Positions 26,426 to 35,957 of a DNA stretch of 64,000 bases are shown here, in pieces; within the stretch, counting starts at the first letter, position 1, and each line of letters starts with the position of its first letter. The notes under the pieces are model-generated. The model had not been told where the DNA came from. It did no database searches and saw only the letters and a list, made by a program, of their open reading frames with translations. The stretch is from Alphaproteobacteria bacterium (GTDB lineage: Bacteria; Pseudomonadota; Alphaproteobacteria; CACIAM-22H2): the NCBI GenBank assembly GCA_017308135.1, contig JAFKFM010000007.1, forward strand, positions 204,001-268,000. The letters are read 5' to 3'. The position numbers were made by a program, and so were the translations under genes.

Positions 26426-27521
26426 AGCCGCCGGCATCGCGCTGAAGGTCGAAGGGCTGCGCAAGTCCTTCGGATCGTTTCTCGCCGTCCGGGACGTGAC
26501 GTTCGACGTCCCGGCCGGCGGGATGATCGCGTTGATCGGGCCCAGCGGCTGCGGCAAGACGACGACGCTGCGCATGATCGCCGGTCTCGAGCGCCCCGAC
26601 AGCGGGCGTATCGTGGCGGGGGATCGCGTGCTGGTCGACGGTGCCGCGCAATTGCCACCTGAGCGACGCGATCTGGGGATGGTCTTTCAGAGCTATGCGT
26701 TGTGGCCGCACATGACGGTGTCCGACAACATCGCCTACGGCCTCAAGCGGCGCGGCCGCGAACGTGCATCGATCGAGGCGAAAGTCGCCGAGGTGCTGAA
26801 GATCGTCGGTATGACGCAATTCGCGACGCGCTATCCGGGTCAATTGTCCGGCGGACAGCAGCAACGCGTGGCATTGTCGCGCGCCATCGCGACGGAGCCC
26901 GGAATTCTGTTGTTCGACGAACCGCTGAGCAACCTCGACGCGGTCTTGCGCGAGCAGATGCGTTTCGAGATCCGCTCGTTGCAGCAGCGTTTGGGCATCA
27001 CCGGCGTCTACGTGACGCACAGCCAAGACGAAGCGCTCGCGATGTCCGACCGCATCGCCGTGATGCTGGACGGCAATATCGTTCAGTTCGGCGCGCCGAC
27101 GGAAATCTACAACACGCCGAAATCGAAATTCGTGGCCGGCTTCATCGGCCTGACGAATCTCCTGGCCCTGCGGAATATCGGCGCCGAAGGGGCCGGGCTC
27201 GCCGGGACCTTGGCCGACGGCACGAAGCTGCGCGTCGCCGCCGGCGCGCTCGCCGAAGCGGCCGCGCGCGGATCGGCGACCATATCTGTCCGCCCGGCGG
27301 AAATCGCGATCGGCGCGGCGGGATCGGCCGTCGCCGGGCGCAACGTGCTGCGCGGCCATGTCCGCACGACGGCATTCACCGGCGGTCTGATCGACTATTT
27401 CGTGACGCTTGCCGACGGCACGGAGATCCGGGTGCAGACGACCCCGCCCGCCGCCGCGCAGCCGGGAGCTACCGTCGAACTAACCTTCTCACCCGACCGC
27501 AGCGTGGCGCTGCTCGACTGA
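26406..27521 (+). CDS. ABC transporter ATPase (FbpC/PotA type)
   Basis: This 371-residue ATPase has Walker A GPSGCGKTTT (about 45-54), signature LSGGQQQR, Walker B ILLFDEPLSNLD, H-loop VTHSQ and a C-terminal TOBE region (ISVRPAEIAIG near 297). It energises the importer of 23647 and 25382. Its start lies inside the end of the binding-protein gene. Confidence 0.92.
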   Translation: MKPSADKAAGIALKVEGLRKSFGSFLAVRDVTFDVPAGGMIALIGPSGCGKTTTLRMIAGLERPDSGRIVAGDRVLVDGAAQLPPERRDLGMVFQSYALWPHMTVSDNIAYGLKRRGRERASIEAKVAEVLKIVGMTQFATRYPGQLSGGQQQRVALSRAIATEPGILLFDEPLSNLDAVLREQMRFEIRSLQQRLGITGVYVTHSQDEALAMSDRIAVMLDGNIVQFGAPTEIYNTPKSKFVAGFIGLTNLLALRNIGAEGAGLAGTLADGTKLRVAAGALAEAAARGSATISVRPAEIAIGAAGSAVAGRNVLRGHVRTTAFTGGLIDYFVTLADGTEIRVQTTPPAAAQPGATVELTFSPDRSVALLD

Positions 27522-27538
27522 CGATGGATGGAACACCG

Positions 27539-28615
27539 ATGACGATCAGGAAGACCGAAAGCTGGATTCTCCGTTTCGCCTCGAACCGCGCCGCTGCCGA
27601 GCGCAGCGACGAGTTCTTCGAGCTGATCGGCGTGACGCTCGAGAACGACAACGGTGTGCGCGGGACGGGTTGGACCTTCACCTCCGATTACGGCGGCGGC
27701 GAGGCGGTCAAGGCGTTGCTCGATACGGTGCTGTTGAAGCGCGTACATGGCCGGGCGGCGATGGATGTCGAGGCGCTGAACGACGAGTTGTTCCACTACA
27801 CCCATCGATTGGGGCACGGTATCGCCGCGATGGCGATCGCGGCGATCGACGTGGCGCTATGGGATTTGCGCGCGCGCGAAGCCGGCATGTCGATCGCACG
27901 GATGCTGGGCCAGGTGCGCGACCGCGTGCCGTGCTACGGCAGCGGGAAGGCGAGTCCCAGCCTTCCGATCGACGAGTTGGTCGAGCTTTCGGCGGGCTAT
28001 ATCCGCGACGGCTTCGACGCGGTGAAGATCCGAGTCGGGCGCGAGCCGGGCAAGGATATCGAGCGCATCCGCGCGGTGCGCCAGGCGATCGGCGATGCGC
28101 CGCGCATTCTGTGCGACGCGAACGAACGGCTCGATCTGCCCACCGCGCTTTGGCTTGGCCGCCAGCTCGCCGATTTCGGCGTTCATTGGTTCGAAGAGCC
28201 GATTTTGTCCCAGGATATCGAAGGCTATCGCCGCCTGCGCCAGGCGCTGCCGATGGCGATCGCGATGGGCGAGCACGTCCATTCCCGCCGCGACTTCATG
28301 CCGTTCATCCTGTCGGGCGCCGTCGATGTCGTGCAGCCGGATATGTGCTTCGTCGGCGGGATAACCGAGACGATGCGCATCGGGCGCATCGCGGACAGCG
28401 CCGGATTGGCGCTCGCGCCGCATTTTATGACCGTGCTGCATATCCACGTCGCGGCGGCGTTGCCGCGCGCGTCCTATGTGGAATTCTACCCGTTCATGGA
28501 CGATCTGCTGGTCGAAGGACTGAAAGTCGAGAACGGCATGTTGCTCGTTCCGACCAAGCCGGGCCATGGCGTGGAATTCACGGCGGAAGCTTGGCGCAAG
28601 TACCGCGCGGCGTAA
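27539..28615 (+). CDS. Enolase-superfamily sugar-acid dehydratase 1 (mandelate racemase group)
   Basis: This 358-residue protein has the capping domain and (beta/alpha)7-beta barrel of the mandelate racemase group. Visible catalytic residues are K163 and R165 (VKIR, where KxK is usual), metal ligands D193 (CDAN), E219 (FEEP) and E245 (GEH), then D268 and H295 (APHF). The Asp-His dyad and metal ligands suggest dehydration of an aldonic or aldaric acid. ATG 27539 is used; ATG 27524 is also possible. It sits between the AfuC-type ATPase and an SDR similar to 2-keto-3-deoxy-L-fuconate dehydrogenase, so a 6-deoxy sugar acid such as fuconate or rhamnonate is a plausible substrate. Confidence 0.85.
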   Translation: MTIRKTESWILRFASNRAAAERSDEFFELIGVTLENDNGVRGTGWTFTSDYGGGEAVKALLDTVLLKRVHGRAAMDVEALNDELFHYTHRLGHGIAAMAIAAIDVALWDLRAREAGMSIARMLGQVRDRVPCYGSGKASPSLPIDELVELSAGYIRDGFDAVKIRVGREPGKDIERIRAVRQAIGDAPRILCDANERLDLPTALWLGRQLADFGVHWFEEPILSQDIEGYRRLRQALPMAIAMGEHVHSRRDFMPFILSGAVDVVQPDMCFVGGITETMRIGRIADSAGLALAPHFMTVLHIHVAAALPRASYVEFYPFMDDLLVEGLKVENGMLLVPTKPGHGVEFTAEAWRKYRAA

Positions 28616-28633
28616 CGGGCACGAGGATTGGGT

Positions 28634-29374
28634 ATGTTCGATTTGACGGGAAAGACGGCGCTGGTGACGGCGGCCGGACAAGGCATTGGCCGTGCTTCGG
28701 CGCTGGCTTTGGCGGCGTCGGGCGCAAAAGTCTTCGCGACGGACATCAACGAAAGCGCTCTTGCGGATATGCCCAAGGCGGACCCGCGGGTCGCCGTGCT
28801 TGGGCTCAACGTATTGTCGGTGGCGGAGATCGCGGCGGTGGCCACGCGGACCGGTCCGATCGACATCCTGTTCAATTGCGCCGGTCGCGTCGATAGCGGG
28901 ACGATTCTCGATTGCGCGCCGGAGATGCTGGCGGCGGCATTCGATCTCAACGTCGCGGCGGCGTTGCGCACGATCCGCGCGTTCCTGCCCGGCATGCTGA
29001 CGCGCAAATCGGGCTCGATCATCAACATGGCGTCAGTCGCATCAAGCGTGAAGGGTGCGCCCAATCGTTTCGCCTACGGCACGACGAAGGCAGCGTTGAT
29101 CGGCCTTACCAAATCGGTGGCGGCCGATTTCATCCGCGACGGTATCCGCTGCAATGCGATCTGCGCCGGCACAATCGAATCACCATCGCTGCAGGATCGT
29201 TTGCGCGCGCAAGGCGATTACGAGGCGGCGCGCGCGGCGTTCATCGCGCGTCAACCGATCGGCCGGTTCGGCACGCCGGAGGAGATTGCGGCCCTCGTCG
29301 TCTATCTCGCGAGCGACGCGGCCGCGTTCACCACCGGCCAGATCCACGTGATCGATGGTGGCCAGACGATTTGA
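28634..29374 (+). CDS. SDR, 2-keto-3-deoxy-L-fuconate dehydrogenase-like
   Basis: This 246-residue short-chain dehydrogenase has the nucleotide motif TAAGQGIG (about 12-19), NCAG, the catalytic Ser in NMASVASS, and YGTTK. The C-terminal part AGTIESPSLQDRL followed by RQPIGRFGTPEEIA strongly resembles 2-keto-3-deoxy-L-fuconate dehydrogenases and BDH2/DHRS6. It would oxidise the product of the upstream dehydratase to a 2,4-diketo acid. ATG 28634 is chosen over TTG 28628. Last gene of the unit begun at 23647. Confidence 0.82.
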   Translation: MFDLTGKTALVTAAGQGIGRASALALAASGAKVFATDINESALADMPKADPRVAVLGLNVLSVAEIAAVATRTGPIDILFNCAGRVDSGTILDCAPEMLAAAFDLNVAAALRTIRAFLPGMLTRKSGSIINMASVASSVKGAPNRFAYGTTKAALIGLTKSVAADFIRDGIRCNAICAGTIESPSLQDRLRAQGDYEAARAAFIARQPIGRFGTPEEIAALVVYLASDAAAFTTGQIHVIDGGQTI

Positions 29375-29427
29375 TCGCATGAGCGGCCGAACCCATTGCC
29401 GAGGGCGGGAAGAATGCCGTTTGGCGA

Positions 29428-29466
29428 TTGACGTGACGTGATCGAAGCGCTATGTAAGCGATTGCA
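29428..29466 (+). promoter_or_regulatory. Promoter and LacI-type operator of taurine-type ABC operon
   Basis: TTGACG (29428-29433), a 17-base spacer and TATGTA (29451-29456) form a strong promoter. The operator TGTAAGCGATTGCA (29453-29466) overlaps the -10. Confidence 0.75.
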
Positions 29467-29487
29467 TAAAACGATGGGAGGGCGCCG

Positions 29488-30264
29488 TTGCGGAAGCGAC
29501 AGGTACTCGACACGATCGGGCCGCTTTTGGCCCTAGCGCTGCTATTCGCGGGCTGGGAAGTTGCGGTGATTGTCTTCGGCGTTTCCGAACATCTGCTGCC
29601 ACGGCCGACCCGGATATTCGCCGAGATATACGATCGCGCCCCAATTCTGGCGCGTCACGCCACGGCGACCTTGTCGGTCATTCTATCGGGTTTCACGCTG
29701 TCGGTGACGGTCGCGATCCCGTTGGCGCTTTCGATCTCATTCGTGCCGATCGTCCGCCGCGTGATTTATCCGATCGTCGTTTTTTCGCAGCTGATCCCGA
29801 AGATCGCGATCGCGCCGTTGTTCATCATCTGGTTCGGCTTCGGCGTGTTGCCGAAGGTGCTGATCACCTTCTTGATCTCGTTTTTCCCGATCCTGATTCA
29901 GGCGATCGTCGGCTTTACCTCGATTCGGCCTGAGCCTTTGCGCGTCGCGCGTTCGATGGGGGCGGGGCCGATCGACATGTTCCTGCGTGTGCGCCTGCCG
30001 CACGCGCTGCCGAATCTGTTCGCGGGGCTGAAGATGTCGATGGCCGCCGCGGCGATCGGCGCGATCGTCAGCGAATTTATCGCGTCCAGCCGCGGTCTCG
30101 GCTATCTCGTGCTGGTCGCTAATGGCGAGATGAATTCACCGCTCGCCTTCGCCGGTATGTTGCTGCTCAGCATGATCGGCATTTTCCTCTATTTCGTCGT
30201 CGAAATGATCCAGCGTCTCGCGACGCCCTGGGACATTGCCCAGCGCCGCTTGACGCCCAATTGA
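29488..30264 (+). CDS. ABC transporter permease, SsuC/TauC type (second system)
   Basis: This 258-residue permease is clearly related to that at 2688 (shared LIPKIAIAPLF and SMGAGPIDMFLRVRLPHALPNLFAGLK). About six hydrophobic segments are visible. TTG 29488 is chosen because GGGAGGG precedes it by 5 bases and no ATG/GTG is in frame nearby. It forms an importer with 30287 and 31269. Confidence 0.88.
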   Translation: MRKRQVLDTIGPLLALALLFAGWEVAVIVFGVSEHLLPRPTRIFAEIYDRAPILARHATATLSVILSGFTLSVTVAIPLALSISFVPIVRRVIYPIVVFSQLIPKIAIAPLFIIWFGFGVLPKVLITFLISFFPILIQAIVGFTSIRPEPLRVARSMGAGPIDMFLRVRLPHALPNLFAGLKMSMAAAAIGAIVSEFIASSRGLGYLVLVANGEMNSPLAFAGMLLLSMIGIFLYFVVEMIQRLATPWDIAQRRLTPN

Positions 30265-30286
30265 AAAATCCCCGGGAGGAAACACG

Positions 30287-31267
30287 ATGATGAAGCGTCG
30301 CGTCTTTCTTGCGTCCACCGCCGCGTCGGTGACCGTCCTTGCGGCACCTGCGATCGCGCAGGCGCCCGATCGCGTTACCTTCCGCTTCAACTGGTCATGG
30401 ATCGGAAATTATTCGCCGCCGATCCTCGGGCTGCAGCGCGGCTATTACAAGGATGTCGGCATCGATTTTCGCCCCGACCAGGGCAAGGGATCCGGCGTCA
30501 CGGTGCGCCAAGTCGGCACGAAGGCCGATATGTTCGCCTGGGCGGATACAAGCGCGCTGCTGCTGGCAGCCGCGCAGGGCGTGCAGGTGAAGCAGGTGAT
30601 GACGATGGCGATCAGCACGCTCGCCTGCGTATGGATCGACGGACGTACCAAGTTCGAGACAGCGCGCGATATCATCGGCAAGCGCGTCTGCGGTACAGCG
30701 GGCGACGGCGCCACCCAACTTTGGCCTGCGGTGCTCGCGGCCAACAACATCAAGTCGACTGACTACGAAATGTTCAACGTCGACAGCACGGCGGGCGTGG
30801 CGGCCTTGCGCGAAGGGCGTTGCGACGTGCTTCTGGGCAGCGCCGCCGACCAGCCCGTGACGCTTCAGAACGCTGGATTTGCCGCCCGGTTCAAGACCTA
30901 TAAAGACCTCGGCGTGCCGACATTAGGTTCGGGCATTTCGACCCATCCCGATCTGATCCGCGAGAACCCGGGGCTCGTGCGCCGCTTCGTCCAGGCGACA
31001 CAACGTTCGTGGCAGGCGGCGATCGACGATCCAGAAGCGGCGGTGCAAGCATTGGTCAAGCACGCCGAAACGCCGCTCGACGCGCGCGTGGTGCGCGGCA
31101 ATCTCGCCGCCTTCACGACGTTGCTGACCGGCGAGCGGCCCATGGGGCGCACCGATCCGGCGGCGATGGAACAGAACATCGCCTTGTTGAAGGAATACAC
31201 CGGCTTCAAGACCGATCTTCCGGCGACACATTTCTACACCAACGATTTCGTCGCGCCGTCAGCCTGA
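30287..31267 (+). CDS. ABC transporter substrate-binding protein, NMT1/SsuA type (second system)
   Basis: This 326-residue binding protein has a short twin-arginine-like signal (KRRVFLASTAASVTVLAAPAIAQA, cut near AQA-PD) and then VTFRFNWSWIGNYSPPILGLQRGYYKDVGIDF, the NMT1-like pattern. GGGAGGAAACACG precedes tandem ATGs at 30287/30290. Its ligand may differ from that of 3566, since lobe residues diverge. It is followed one base later by the ATPase gene. Confidence 0.87.
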   Translation: MMKRRVFLASTAASVTVLAAPAIAQAPDRVTFRFNWSWIGNYSPPILGLQRGYYKDVGIDFRPDQGKGSGVTVRQVGTKADMFAWADTSALLLAAAQGVQVKQVMTMAISTLACVWIDGRTKFETARDIIGKRVCGTAGDGATQLWPAVLAANNIKSTDYEMFNVDSTAGVAALREGRCDVLLGSAADQPVTLQNAGFAARFKTYKDLGVPTLGSGISTHPDLIRENPGLVRRFVQATQRSWQAAIDDPEAAVQALVKHAETPLDARVVRGNLAAFTTLLTGERPMGRTDPAAMEQNIALLKEYTGFKTDLPATHFYTNDFVAPSA

Positions 31268-31268
31268 C

Positions 31269-32105
31269 ATGGGCGTTAGCGTTGTCACGAACGGCGCGGC
31301 GGTCGCGGATGCGCCCGCCGCCGAAACGCTCGTAACCGAAGCAATCGTTTTTCGCGGCTTGCGCAAGACCTACGAGGCGCTCGACGGATCGATCGAGGCT
31401 TTGGGGCCGCTGGATTTCGGCGTTCGCAAAGGTGAGTTCGTCTCCGTGCTGGGGCCCAGCGGTTGCGGCAAGAGCACGCTGATGCTGATCGCGGCGGGCC
31501 TCGATCCCGCGACCGCCGGGACGACGACGATCGACGGGCGTGTTGTCGATCGTCCGTTCACCGACCTTGGCATCGTGTTCCAGGATCACGCGTTGTTGGA
31601 ATGGCGCACAGTCCTGGACAACGTGCTGCTGCATGCGGCGCTGCGTAAAATTCCGGAGCGCGCGTTGAAGCCGGCGGCGCTGGATCTGCTGAAGCGGGTC
31701 GGCCTCGCCGGTTTCGAAAACCGCTATCCGTTCGAACTTTCGGGCGGTATGCGCCAGCGCGCCGCGATCTGCCGTGCGCTGGTTCACGCGCCGCAATTCC
31801 TGTTCTTCGACGAACCGTTCGGCGCGCTGGACGCGTTGACGCGCGAACAAATGCGCGTCGACCTCGAGAAGCTTTGGCTCGAGCGCCGGCAAACCGTGTT
31901 GTTCATCACGCACGGCATCGCAGAGGCCGTGGCGCTATCCGACCGCATCGTCGTCATGACCTCGCGGCCGGGCCGCGTCGATCGCATCATCGATATCGAT
32001 CTTCCCCGGCCGCGCAACAGCGCCGTTCTCGCCTCGGCGCGGTTTGCGGAGTACTCAGCCGAGATCAAGGAAATCTTCAATGCGGCCGGCGTGCTCAAAG
32101 AGTGA
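31269..32105 (+). CDS. ABC transporter ATPase, SsuB/TauB type (second system)
   Basis: This 278-residue ATPase has Walker A GPSGCGKST (about 65-73), signature LSGGMRQR, Walker B LFFDEPFGALD and H-loop ITHGIAEAV. It has no TOBE domain. It starts one base after the binding-protein stop and completes the importer begun at 29488. Unlike the 2688 system, no MaoC gene is inserted. Confidence 0.92.
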   Translation: MGVSVVTNGAAVADAPAAETLVTEAIVFRGLRKTYEALDGSIEALGPLDFGVRKGEFVSVLGPSGCGKSTLMLIAAGLDPATAGTTTIDGRVVDRPFTDLGIVFQDHALLEWRTVLDNVLLHAALRKIPERALKPAALDLLKRVGLAGFENRYPFELSGGMRQRAAICRALVHAPQFLFFDEPFGALDALTREQMRVDLEKLWLERRQTVLFITHGIAEAVALSDRIVVMTSRPGRVDRIIDIDLPRPRNSAVLASARFAEYSAEIKEIFNAAGVLKE

Positions 32106-32147
32106 CCACCGATCCGTAATGCGCCCTTGAAGCGTGCGCACTAGTTA

Positions 32148-32161
32148 TGATAGCGCTTACA
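32148..32161 (+). promoter_or_regulatory. LacI-type operator before the Gfo/Idh - dehydratase operon
   Basis: TGATAGCGCTTACA matches the GCGC class. It lies 58 bases before GTG 32219. TTGAAG is seen at 32127 but no well-spaced -10 is clear. Confidence 0.6.
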
Positions 32162-32218
32162 TAAATTCAAAATCATGATACGCTTATCGAACAAATTCGG
32201 CGGTCATCGGGGCGGGGC

Positions 32219-33130
32219 GTGAAAACTCTTAAATTCGGCGTGGCGGGAACGGCGTACTGGGCTGCGAACGTCCAAATGGTCGGCCTTCAACGCGTCAAAG
32301 GCGCCAAGTTGACGGCGGTATGGGGCCGCGACCCGGCAAAGTCCGCCGCGTTGGCCGAGAAATGGGGGGCGCGGGCCTACGCCGACTTCAATGCGATGCT
32401 CGCCGAGGTCGATGTTGTGAGTTTCGCGCTGCCGCCGATGGCCCAAGAGCAGATGGCGCTGCGCGCGATCGCCGCCGGAAAACACGTGCTTCTCGAAAAG
32501 CCGATGGCGACGAACCTTGCTGCAGCGAAGCGATTGGCCGCCGAGATCCGGAAGAACGACGTCACGGCGCTTGTCTTCTTCACTCGGCGTTTTTTTCCGG
32601 AACTCGTCGCGGCGGTCGCCGAAGCGAAGAAACGAAAATGGCGCAACGTCACAGTCGAGATACTCTCCGCCGCATTCTCGAATGAGAGCCCCTACAAGGA
32701 TTCTTTTTGGCGCCGGGATAGCGGTGCCGAATTGTGGGATCTCGGGCCGCATATCCTCTCGCTTCTCATCGAAGCGCTAGGGCCCGTGACCGCGCAGCGC
32801 GCGTTGCCATCGGAAGAGGGTTACTCGCGCTTCGAGACGATCCACGAAAGCGGCGCCATGGCGACGAGCTTGATCACGTTGAGCGCCCGCCCGGAAGACC
32901 GGTGCAACCGCTACATTTTCGACGACGGTGAAACGCGAATGGTGTTTCCCGATCTTCCGCCCGACTATCCGTCCGCCTATGTCCGCGCGATCGAGAATCT
33001 GATTTCGTTGATCGCGCAAGGCAAGCGCGCGCATCCGCTGGACGCCGAATTCGGCGTCGAAACGACCGCGATCCTCGAAGCGATCGATACGATGCGTAAA
33101 AGTTCCAGCCGTTCGGGAGAATCACGATGA
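32219..33130 (+). CDS. Gfo/Idh/MocA-family oxidoreductase 1
   Basis: This 303-residue NAD(P)-dependent dehydrogenase has the N-terminal Rossmann motif GVAGTAYWA (about 7-15) and the conserved LLEKPMA (about 94-100). The C-terminal domain holds WDLGPHILSL, where the catalytic histidine is expected. Substrates in this family are sugars, inositols or aldonates. The start GTG 32219 has a weak site. Its end overlaps the next gene by 4 bases. It is likely to oxidise the sugar or lactone feeding the dehydratases that follow. Confidence 0.82.
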   Translation: MKTLKFGVAGTAYWAANVQMVGLQRVKGAKLTAVWGRDPAKSAALAEKWGARAYADFNAMLAEVDVVSFALPPMAQEQMALRAIAAGKHVLLEKPMATNLAAAKRLAAEIRKNDVTALVFFTRRFFPELVAAVAEAKKRKWRNVTVEILSAAFSNESPYKDSFWRRDSGAELWDLGPHILSLLIEALGPVTAQRALPSEEGYSRFETIHESGAMATSLITLSARPEDRCNRYIFDDGETRMVFPDLPPDYPSAYVRAIENLISLIAQGKRAHPLDAEFGVETTAILEAIDTMRKSSSRSGESR

Positions 33131-34233
33131 AGCATAAGATCGCGAAAATCGACGTCCATTTGGTGCCGTATCCGATCACCGGCGGTTTCGCCGACGCGAC
33201 GCGCAAGGTCGAGACGATCGGTTTCACGCTGGTGCGGGTGACGACCGATAAAGGTCTCGCCGGCATCGGCGTCACGTATCACGAAGTCGGCGGCGAGGCG
33301 GTGCGCGATCTCATCGTACGGAACATGACCGGCAAACTCGTCGGCCGCGATCCGCTAGAAAGCGACGCTTTGTGGCACGAATTCTTCCACTATCTGCGCG
33401 GCGTGGGCCGCAAGGGCGTCACGTTCTGCGCGCTCAGCGCCGTCGATATCGCGCTTTGGGATTTGAAGGGCAAGATCCTGAACATCCCGGTCCACCGGCT
33501 GCTCGGCGGCGACCGCACGCGCGTGCCGGTCTACGCGAGCGGCGGCTGGACGTCCTACTCCGACGATCAACTCGTCGCGGAGATGCGATCCTTCGCCGCG
33601 CGGGGCTTCAAGATGGTGAAGTTCAAGGTCGGTTATGCCGGCGGCACGGATATCCGCCGCGACGTCGTCCGCGTACGCAAGGTGCGCGAAGCGCTCGGGC
33701 CGGATATCGACATCCTGGTCGACGCGAACAACTGTTTCGACGCTGCCACCGCGGCGCAACTCGCCAACCGCATCCGCGAATACGACATCAAGCTTTTCGA
33801 GGAGCCGGTTTTCGCCGACGACATTCCCGGTTTGTCGCGTTTCCGACGGGCGACGGATATCCCGCTGGCTACCGGCGAGCACGAATACACGAAGTTCGGC
33901 GTGCGCGACCTGCTGCTCGCGGAAGCCGCGGACTATGTGCAGGCCGATGGCGCGCGCGCCGGCGGCTACACCGAGATGTTGAAAATCGCCGGGATGACGC
34001 AGGCCTGGAACGTGAAATTCGCGCCGCACGCGATGGAGAACGTCCATCTGCCGCTGGTCGCGGCGACGCCCAACGCGCCGTTCCTGGAGCGCCTGGCGAT
34101 GTTCGAGGAAATCACCGCGCGCGTATTCAAGAATGCGGCCGTGCCCGTCGACGGCTTCATGGAAGTGCCCGAAGCGCCCGGGCTCGGCCTCGAACTCGAT
34201 ATGGATTTCGTCCGCGACCACGACGAAGCCTGA
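33127..34233 (+). CDS. Enolase-superfamily sugar-acid dehydratase 2 (mandelate racemase group)
   Basis: This 368-residue enzyme carries the full mandelate racemase group set: K165 and K167 (VKFKVG), D199 (VDAN), E225 (FEEP), E251 (GEH), D274 (QADGARAGG) and H301 (APHAMEN). Unlike the copy at 27539 it has the canonical KxK. It should be a racemase or acid-sugar dehydratase. It is flanked by Gfo/Idh genes and an IlvD-type dehydratase in an overlapping operon. Confidence 0.87.
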   Translation: MKHKIAKIDVHLVPYPITGGFADATRKVETIGFTLVRVTTDKGLAGIGVTYHEVGGEAVRDLIVRNMTGKLVGRDPLESDALWHEFFHYLRGVGRKGVTFCALSAVDIALWDLKGKILNIPVHRLLGGDRTRVPVYASGGWTSYSDDQLVAEMRSFAARGFKMVKFKVGYAGGTDIRRDVVRVRKVREALGPDIDILVDANNCFDAATAAQLANRIREYDIKLFEEPVFADDIPGLSRFRRATDIPLATGEHEYTKFGVRDLLLAEAADYVQADGARAGGYTEMLKIAGMTQAWNVKFAPHAMENVHLPLVAATPNAPFLERLAMFEEITARVFKNAAVPVDGFMEVPEAPGLGLELDMDFVRDHDEA

Positions 34234-34250
34234 ATGGATTCCGGACGATC

Positions 34251-35957
34251 ATGGCAAATGGACTGAAGAAGGGCTTGGCGCAATACGGCGACGCCGGATT
34301 TTCGCTGTTCCTGCGCAAGGCGTTCATCAAGGCGATGGGATATTCGGGCGACGCGCTCGATCGTCCGATCGTCGGCATCACGAATACCTATTCGGCGTAC
34401 AACGCCTGCCATCGCAACGTCCCCGAGATGATCGACGCGATCAAGCGCGGCGTGATGCTCGCCGGCGGCTTGCCGATCGAGTTTCCGATCATTTCCCTGC
34501 ACGAGGCGTTCTCGCATCCCACGAGTATGTTCCTGCGCAACCTGATGGCGATGGCGGCGGAGGAGATGATCCGCGCCCAGCCGATGGACGCGGTGGTGCT
34601 GATCGGCGGTTGCGACAAGACCGTTCCGGCCTTGTTGATGGCGGCGGCGAGCGCCGACGTGCCCGCGATTTTGACGGTCACCGGCCCGATGATCACCGGC
34701 AGCCATAAGGGCGAGCGTCTGGGCGCTTGTACGGATTGCCGGCGTCTCTGGGCCAAGCATCGCGCCGGTACGATCGACGCCGCGGAGATCGAAGAGATCG
34801 GCGGACGTCTGGCGCCGGGACCCGGCACCTGCATGGTGATGGGGACCGCGAGCACCATGGCTTTGTGTTCCGAGGCGCTTGGCATGATGTTGCCGGGTGG
34901 TGCGTGCGTGCCCGCCGTCGATGCGGACCGGTTGCGCCACGCCGAGGCAACCGGGGCCCGCGCCGTTGCCATTGGCAAAGAGCGCCTCAAGCCATCGCAA
35001 ATCATGACCGCGAAGGCGTTCGACAATGCCCTTCGCGTTCTCCAGGCGGTCGGCGGTTCGACCAATGCGGTGATCCATCTGACGGCGATCGCGGGCCGCC
35101 TTGGCATCGAGATCGACCTCGAGGCTTTGGACCGTATGGGCCGGGACATCCCGGTGCTTGTCGATCTGAAGCCGACGGGCGTCGGGTATATGGAGGATCT
35201 TCACAAAGCGGGCGGACTGGGTCCGATCCTGCGCGAGATTTCCGATCGCCTCGATCTCGATTGCCTGACGGTCACCGGAAAGCCGATCGGCGATTCCATT
35301 CCCGCCGTCGGACCGGGTTTCGCGCAGAATGTCGTGCGCTCGGCGGCTGATCCGGTCCATCGCGGCGGCGGCATCCGTCTGTTGCGCGGCAATCTTGCGC
35401 CCAATGGGGCGATCATCAAGCATGCCGCGGCGACGCCGCGATTGCTGAAGCACACGGGCCGCGCGGTCGTGTTCACGTCGCTCGCGGATATGGCGGCGCG
35501 GATCGACGATCCCGCACTCGACGTCACCGCCGCCGACGTGCTCGTCCTGCAGAACGCCGGCCCGAAGGGCGGGCCGGGCATGCCCGAGGCGGGCTATTTG
35601 CCGATTCCGCGCAAGCTCGCCGCGCAAGGCGTCACCGACATGGTGCGGATTTCGGATGCGCGCATGAGCGGCACGGCGTTCGGCACGATCGTGCTGCATA
35701 TCAGCCCAGAAAGCGCGGAGGGCGGTCCGTTGGCGTTCGTGCGCAACGGCGATCTCATCGCGCTGGACGCGAACGAAGGCCGCTTGAACTTGCTGGTCGA
35801 CGAAGCGGAAATCGCGCGCCGCCGGAAGGACTGGCGGCCGCCGCCGCCCCCCGGCCGCGGATACGAAGGGCTTTATTGGCGCGAAGTATTGCAAGCCGAG
35901 CAGGGGTGTGATTTCCGTTTTCTACGCGCCGATGCCGGCGGGAAGCTGGAAGAATGA
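34251..35957 (+). CDS. IlvD/Edd-family dehydratase, pentonate (arabinonate/xylonate) type
   Basis: This 568-residue Fe-S dehydratase has cluster ligands C53 (NACHRN), C121 (GGCDKT) and C194 (GTCMVMGTAST) and metal-site K123. The spacing equals that of L-arabinonate dehydratase of rhizobia. It would convert an aldonic acid to its 2-keto-3-deoxy acid. ATG 34251 gives the family N-terminus. Together with a DHDPS-type enzyme (46691) and an aldehyde dehydrogenase (43277) it could form a non-phosphorylating pentonate (Weimberg-like) route, though this is inference. Its end overlaps the next gene by 4 bases. Confidence 0.88.
   Translation: MANGLKKGLAQYGDAGFSLFLRKAFIKAMGYSGDALDRPIVGITNTYSAYNACHRNVPEMIDAIKRGVMLAGGLPIEFPIISLHEAFSHPTSMFLRNLMAMAAEEMIRAQPMDAVVLIGGCDKTVPALLMAAASADVPAILTVTGPMITGSHKGERLGACTDCRRLWAKHRAGTIDAAEIEEIGGRLAPGPGTCMVMGTASTMALCSEALGMMLPGGACVPAVDADRLRHAEATGARAVAIGKERLKPSQIMTAKAFDNALRVLQAVGGSTNAVIHLTAIAGRLGIEIDLEALDRMGRDIPVLVDLKPTGVGYMEDLHKAGGLGPILREISDRLDLDCLTVTGKPIGDSIPAVGPGFAQNVVRSAADPVHRGGGIRLLRGNLAPNGAIIKHAAATPRLLKHTGRAVVFTSLADMAARIDDPALDVTAADVLVLQNAGPKGGPGMPEAGYLPIPRKLAAQGVTDMVRISDARMSGTAFGTIVLHISPESAEGGPLAFVRNGDLIALDANEGRLNLLVDEAEIARRRKDWRPPPPPGRGYEGLYWREVLQAEQGCDFRFLRADAGGKLEE

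Noticed and set aside
33966..35894. 642-codon minus-strand frame opposite the IlvD-type gene
   Set aside because: It is antisense to a gene with all Fe-S ligands in place; the translated product shows no domain.
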